Below, piece by piece: positions 6,390-8,803 of a DNA stretch of 8,803 nucleotides. The translations under genes and the position numbers were made by a program. Source of the stretch: an uncultured Lachnoclostridium sp. (GTDB taxonomy: Bacteria; Bacillota; Clostridia; Lachnospirales; Lachnospiraceae); assembly GCA_902464595.1 (NCBI GenBank), contig CABQJX010000116.1:1-8803 (forward strand). Direction: 5' to 3'. The notes under the pieces were generated by a model. It was not told where the DNA came from. It did no database searches and saw only the letters and a list, made by a program, of their open reading frames with translations. The first letter of the stretch is position 1. Each line of letters begins with the position of its first letter.

Positions 6390-8803
6390 TTATTCCTGGC
6401 CTTCGCCGTCTTCCTCAGAAGCTTCGGAAAGGATCTCCTCTGCCTCCTCAGCCATATCGTCAAGGCCCAGCACTTCTTCGGCTACATTATCCTCGGTCAG
6501 GCTGTTCTCAGGCGCTTCCTCAGTAAGAGCCAGATCCTCCTCGCCCTCTGCTTCTAGAAGGTCATCGCCGTCCAGATGGTCTGTATCCAGCTTCACATTG
6601 CGGTAACGCTTCATTCCAGTACCAGCCGGGATAGGCTTACCGATGATAACGTTCTCCTTCAGGCCGATCAGGTGATCTACCTTTCCGTTGATGGCTGCCT
6701 CCGTCAGAACCTTTGTCGTCTCCTGGAAGGAAGCTGCAGATAGGAAGGAATCGGTTGCCAGGGAAGCCTTTGTGATACCCAGCATAACCTGTCTTCCCTC
6801 AGCCGGCTTCTTGCCTTCGGCGATCAGAGCCTCATTCATCTCGTTGTAATCCAGAACGTCCATGGATACGCCTGGAAGTACATCACTGTCCCCGCTCTCC
6901 TCAATCTTGATCTTCTTTAACATCTGATGAACGATCATCTCAATATGCTTATCGTTGATCTCTACCCCCTGGAGACGGTATACACGCTGCACTTCCTGGA
7001 GCATGTAATCCTGTACGGCACGCACGCCTTTGATCTTTAAAATATCATGAGGATTGATACTTCCTTCGGTCAGCTCATCGCCGGCCTCAAGCACCTGTCC
7101 GTCCATAACCTTAATTCTGGAACCGTAAGGGATCAGATAGGTCTTGGAATTTCCGGTCGCATTGTCCGTAACGGTGATCTCCCGCTTCTTCTTTGTATCC
7201 TTGATCGCTACTACGCCGCCAAACTCGGTGATGATGGCAAGTCCCTTTGGCTTACGGGCCTCGAAAAGCTCCTCCACACGAGGAAGACCCTGTGTAATAT
7301 CGCCGCCGGCCACGCCTCCCGTATGGAAGGTACGCATGGTAAGCTGTGTACCAGGCTCACCGATGGACTGTGCCGCAATGATTCCGACTGCCTCGCCCAC
7401 CTGTACCGGCTGTCCGGTAGCCATGTTGGCGCCGTAACACTTGGCGCAGACACCGATATGAGACTTACAGCTGAGCACGGTACGAATCTTTACAGACTTG
7501 CGTCCCAGCTTATTTAACACCTTCATAACAGCAGCAGCCCGCTTCGGTGTACACATATGGTTCGCTTTTACCACTACTTCCCCTGTATCCGGATCAATAA
7601 TGGTTTCAGCAATATATCGTCCTGTAATCCTCTCCTGAAGATCCTCGATCACTTCATTTCCGTCCATGAACGCCTTGATTTCCATGTAAGGAATATCCTT
7701 GCCCTCGCAGCAGTCCACTTCACGGATGATCAGATCCTGTGAAACATCTACCAGACGTCTGGTCAGGTAACCAGAGTCAGCAGTACGCAGAGCCGTATCA
7801 GACAGACCCTTACGAGCTCCATGAGCGGAGATGAAGTACTCCAGTACGTCAAGACCCTCACGGAAGTTGGACTTGATCGGAAGTTCGATGGTATGTCCCG
7901 TTGTATCCGCCATCAATCCACGCATACCTGCAAGCTGCTTGATCTGCTTATCAGAACCACGGGCTCCGGAGTCAGCCATCATGAAGATGTTATTGTATTT
8001 ATCCAGTCCGGTCAGCAGATCGTGGGTCAGCTGGTCATCGGTGGTTTTCCAGGTCTCAATTACCTCTTTGTAACGCTCCTCCTCGGTGATCAGGCCTCGG
8101 CGGTAGTTTCTCGCAATGCGGTCAACGGTAGCCTGAGCGTCCTCGATCAGCTTCGGCTTGCTGGCCGGCACGGTCATATCGGAGATAGATACGGTCATAG
8201 CTGCCCTGGTGGAATATTTGTAGCCAATAGCCTTAATGTCATCCAGGGTAACGGCTGTCTGGGTAGCGCCGTGTACGTTGATAACCTTCTCCAGGATCTG
8301 CTTTAACTGCTTCTTCGCCACGTGGAAGTCAACTTCCAGCTTTAATTCATTTTCAGGAACAGAACGATCCACAAAGCCAAGATCCTGAGGAATGATCTCA
8401 TTGAAAATGAAACGGCCGATGGTAGACTCGATGATGCCCGTCTTTACCGTTCCGTCCGGCATAGTCTTCGTCACCCTCACCTTCACCCGGGAGTGAAGGG
8501 TTGCCTCCTGGTTCTCGTAAGCCAGGATCGCCTCGTTGACGCTCTTAAAGATCATGCCCTCGCCCTTTGCACCTGGACGCTCCTGGGTCAGGTAGTAGAT
8601 ACCAAGCACCATATCCTGAGAAGGAACAGCCACAGGGCCGCCGTCTGACGGCTTCAACAGGTTGTTGGGGCTTAAAAGCAGGAAACGGCACTCTGCCTGG
8701 GCCTCTACGGACAGAGGAAGATGCACAGCCATCTGGTCGCCGTCGAAGTCAGCGTTGAAGGCGGTACAAACAAGAGGATGGAGCTTGATGGCCTTACCCT
8801 CTA
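6390..8803 (-). CDS. rpoC: DNA-directed RNA polymerase subunit beta' (C-terminal two-thirds; 5' end beyond the right edge)
   Basis: Catalytic subunit of RNA polymerase; 803 codons are visible and the reading frame is open through the right edge, so this is a partial gene. The active-site motif NADFDGD lies at 8736-8756, its three aspartates holding the catalytic Mg2+. The bridge helix (FISAHGARKGLSDTALRTAD and on) is near 7734-7838. The second zinc site has a cysteine in VDCCEGK near 7710 and three in CKSHIGVCAKC near 7435-7470, with the usual 7- and 3-residue spacing. The trigger loop (QLTMRTFHTGG) is near 7314-7346, its histidine at 7323-7325, and runs straight into DITQGLPRVEELFEARKPKG, so the large proteobacterial insertion is absent, as expected in Firmicutes. 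The protein ends in an acidic tail of 66 residues (6393-6590) beyond the conserved GTGMKRYRN segment. Internal ATGs such as 8732 are not starts. The gene would be about 1,230 residues if its missing part is of ordinary length. Confidence 0.98.
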   Translation of the reverse strand, partial: EGKAIKLHPLVCTAFNADFDGDQMAVHLPLSVEAQAECRFLLLSPNNLLKPSDGGPVAVPSQDMVLGIYYLTQERPGAKGEGMIFKSVNEAILAYENQEATLHSRVKVRVTKTMPDGTVKTGIIESTIGRFIFNEIIPQDLGFVDRSVPENELKLEVDFHVAKKQLKQILEKVINVHGATQTAVTLDDIKAIGYKYSTRAAMTVSISDMTVPASKPKLIEDAQATVDRIARNYRRGLITEEERYKEVIETWKTTDDQLTHDLLTGLDKYNNIFMMADSGARGSDKQIKQLAGMRGLMADTTGHTIELPIKSNFREGLDVLEYFISAHGARKGLSDTALRTADSGYLTRRLVDVSQDLIIREVDCCEGKDIPYMEIKAFMDGNEVIEDLQERITGRYIAETIIDPDTGEVVVKANHMCTPKRAAAVMKVLNKLGRKSVKIRTVLSCKSHIGVCAKCYGANMATGQPVQVGEAVGIIAAQSIGEPGTQLTMRTFHTGGVAGGDITQGLPRVEELFEARKPKGLAIITEFGGVVAIKDTKKKREITVTDNATGNSKTYLIPYGSRIKVMDGQVLEAGDELTEGSINPHDILKIKGVRAVQDYMLQEVQRVYRLQGVEINDKHIEMIVHQMLKKIKIEESGDSDVLPGVSMDVLDYNEMNEALIAEGKKPAEGRQVMLGITKASLATDSFLSAASFQETTKVLTEAAINGKVDHLIGLKENVIIGKPIPAGTGMKRYRNVKLDTDHLDGDDLLEAEGEEDLALTEEAPENSLTEDNVAEEVLGLDDMAEEAEEILSEASEEDGEGQE

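Noticed and set aside
7047..8306. Plus-strand ORFs of 156 and 161 codons within rpoC.
   Set aside because: They are antisense to highly conserved RpoC regions (bridge helix, zinc site, trigger loop), whose codon constraints create long open shadows.
8730..8732. An ATG in NADFDGDQM as a possible start of a 780-residue protein.
   Set aside because: It is an internal methionine directly after the RNA polymerase active-site motif; the frame is open to the window edge and continues the RpoC sequence.
1..8803. Search for CRISPR arrays, tRNA/rRNA genes, transposases, phage genes or toxin-antitoxin pairs.
   Set aside because: No regularly spaced repeats, RNA gene signatures or mobile-element proteins were seen on either strand; the genes present are an ordinary sugar-uptake locus and rpoC.

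Overview
The window looks chromosomal and comes from a Gram-positive anaerobe of the Clostridia, most likely Lachnospiraceae. That placement is an inference. It rests on an RpoC without the proteobacterial trigger-loop insertion, strong AGGAGG-type ribosome binding sites, a lipoprotein-type binding protein, and a carbohydrate ABC system that carries no ATPase of its own. I cannot name a genus from the sequence alone.

Layout, left to right. Positions 1-179 are an AT-rich flank with no supportable gene. A hairpin at 180-220 probably terminates the leftward operon. Positions 247-5129 hold four minus-strand genes transcribed in the order binding protein (5129-3672), MalF-type permease (3643-2750, GTG start), MalG-type permease (2757-1915) and cytoplasmic GH43 glycosidase (1893-247). 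Gaps are at most 28 nt and the two permeases overlap by 8 nt, so this is one operon. Positions 5130-5316 are a divergent AT-rich control region with a good minus-strand promoter (TTGATT-17-TATAAT) and a perfect LysR-type T-N11-A palindrome. A LysR-type regulator follows on the plus strand (5317-6234). A strong bidirectional terminator (6285-6332) separates it from the convergent rpoC, whose 3' two-thirds fill 6390 to the right edge.

The proposed logic is simple. A lipoprotein captures a short pentose-containing oligosaccharide (xylo- or arabinoxylo-oligomers are the best guess), the two permeases import it using a shared MsmX/UgpC-type ATPase encoded elsewhere, and the GH43 enzyme removes terminal xylose or arabinose in the cytoplasm. 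The divergent LysR-type protein probably controls the operon from the palindrome. No extracellular xylanase, isomerase or kinase is present, so the locus handles only uptake and the first cut.

I found no mobile element, CRISPR array, tRNA, rRNA or convincing new system. The most notable points are the well-positioned LysR box controlling a sugar ABC operon, a 66-residue strongly acidic tail on RpoC, and an accessory sugar locus placed directly downstream of rpoC where ribosomal genes are often found.
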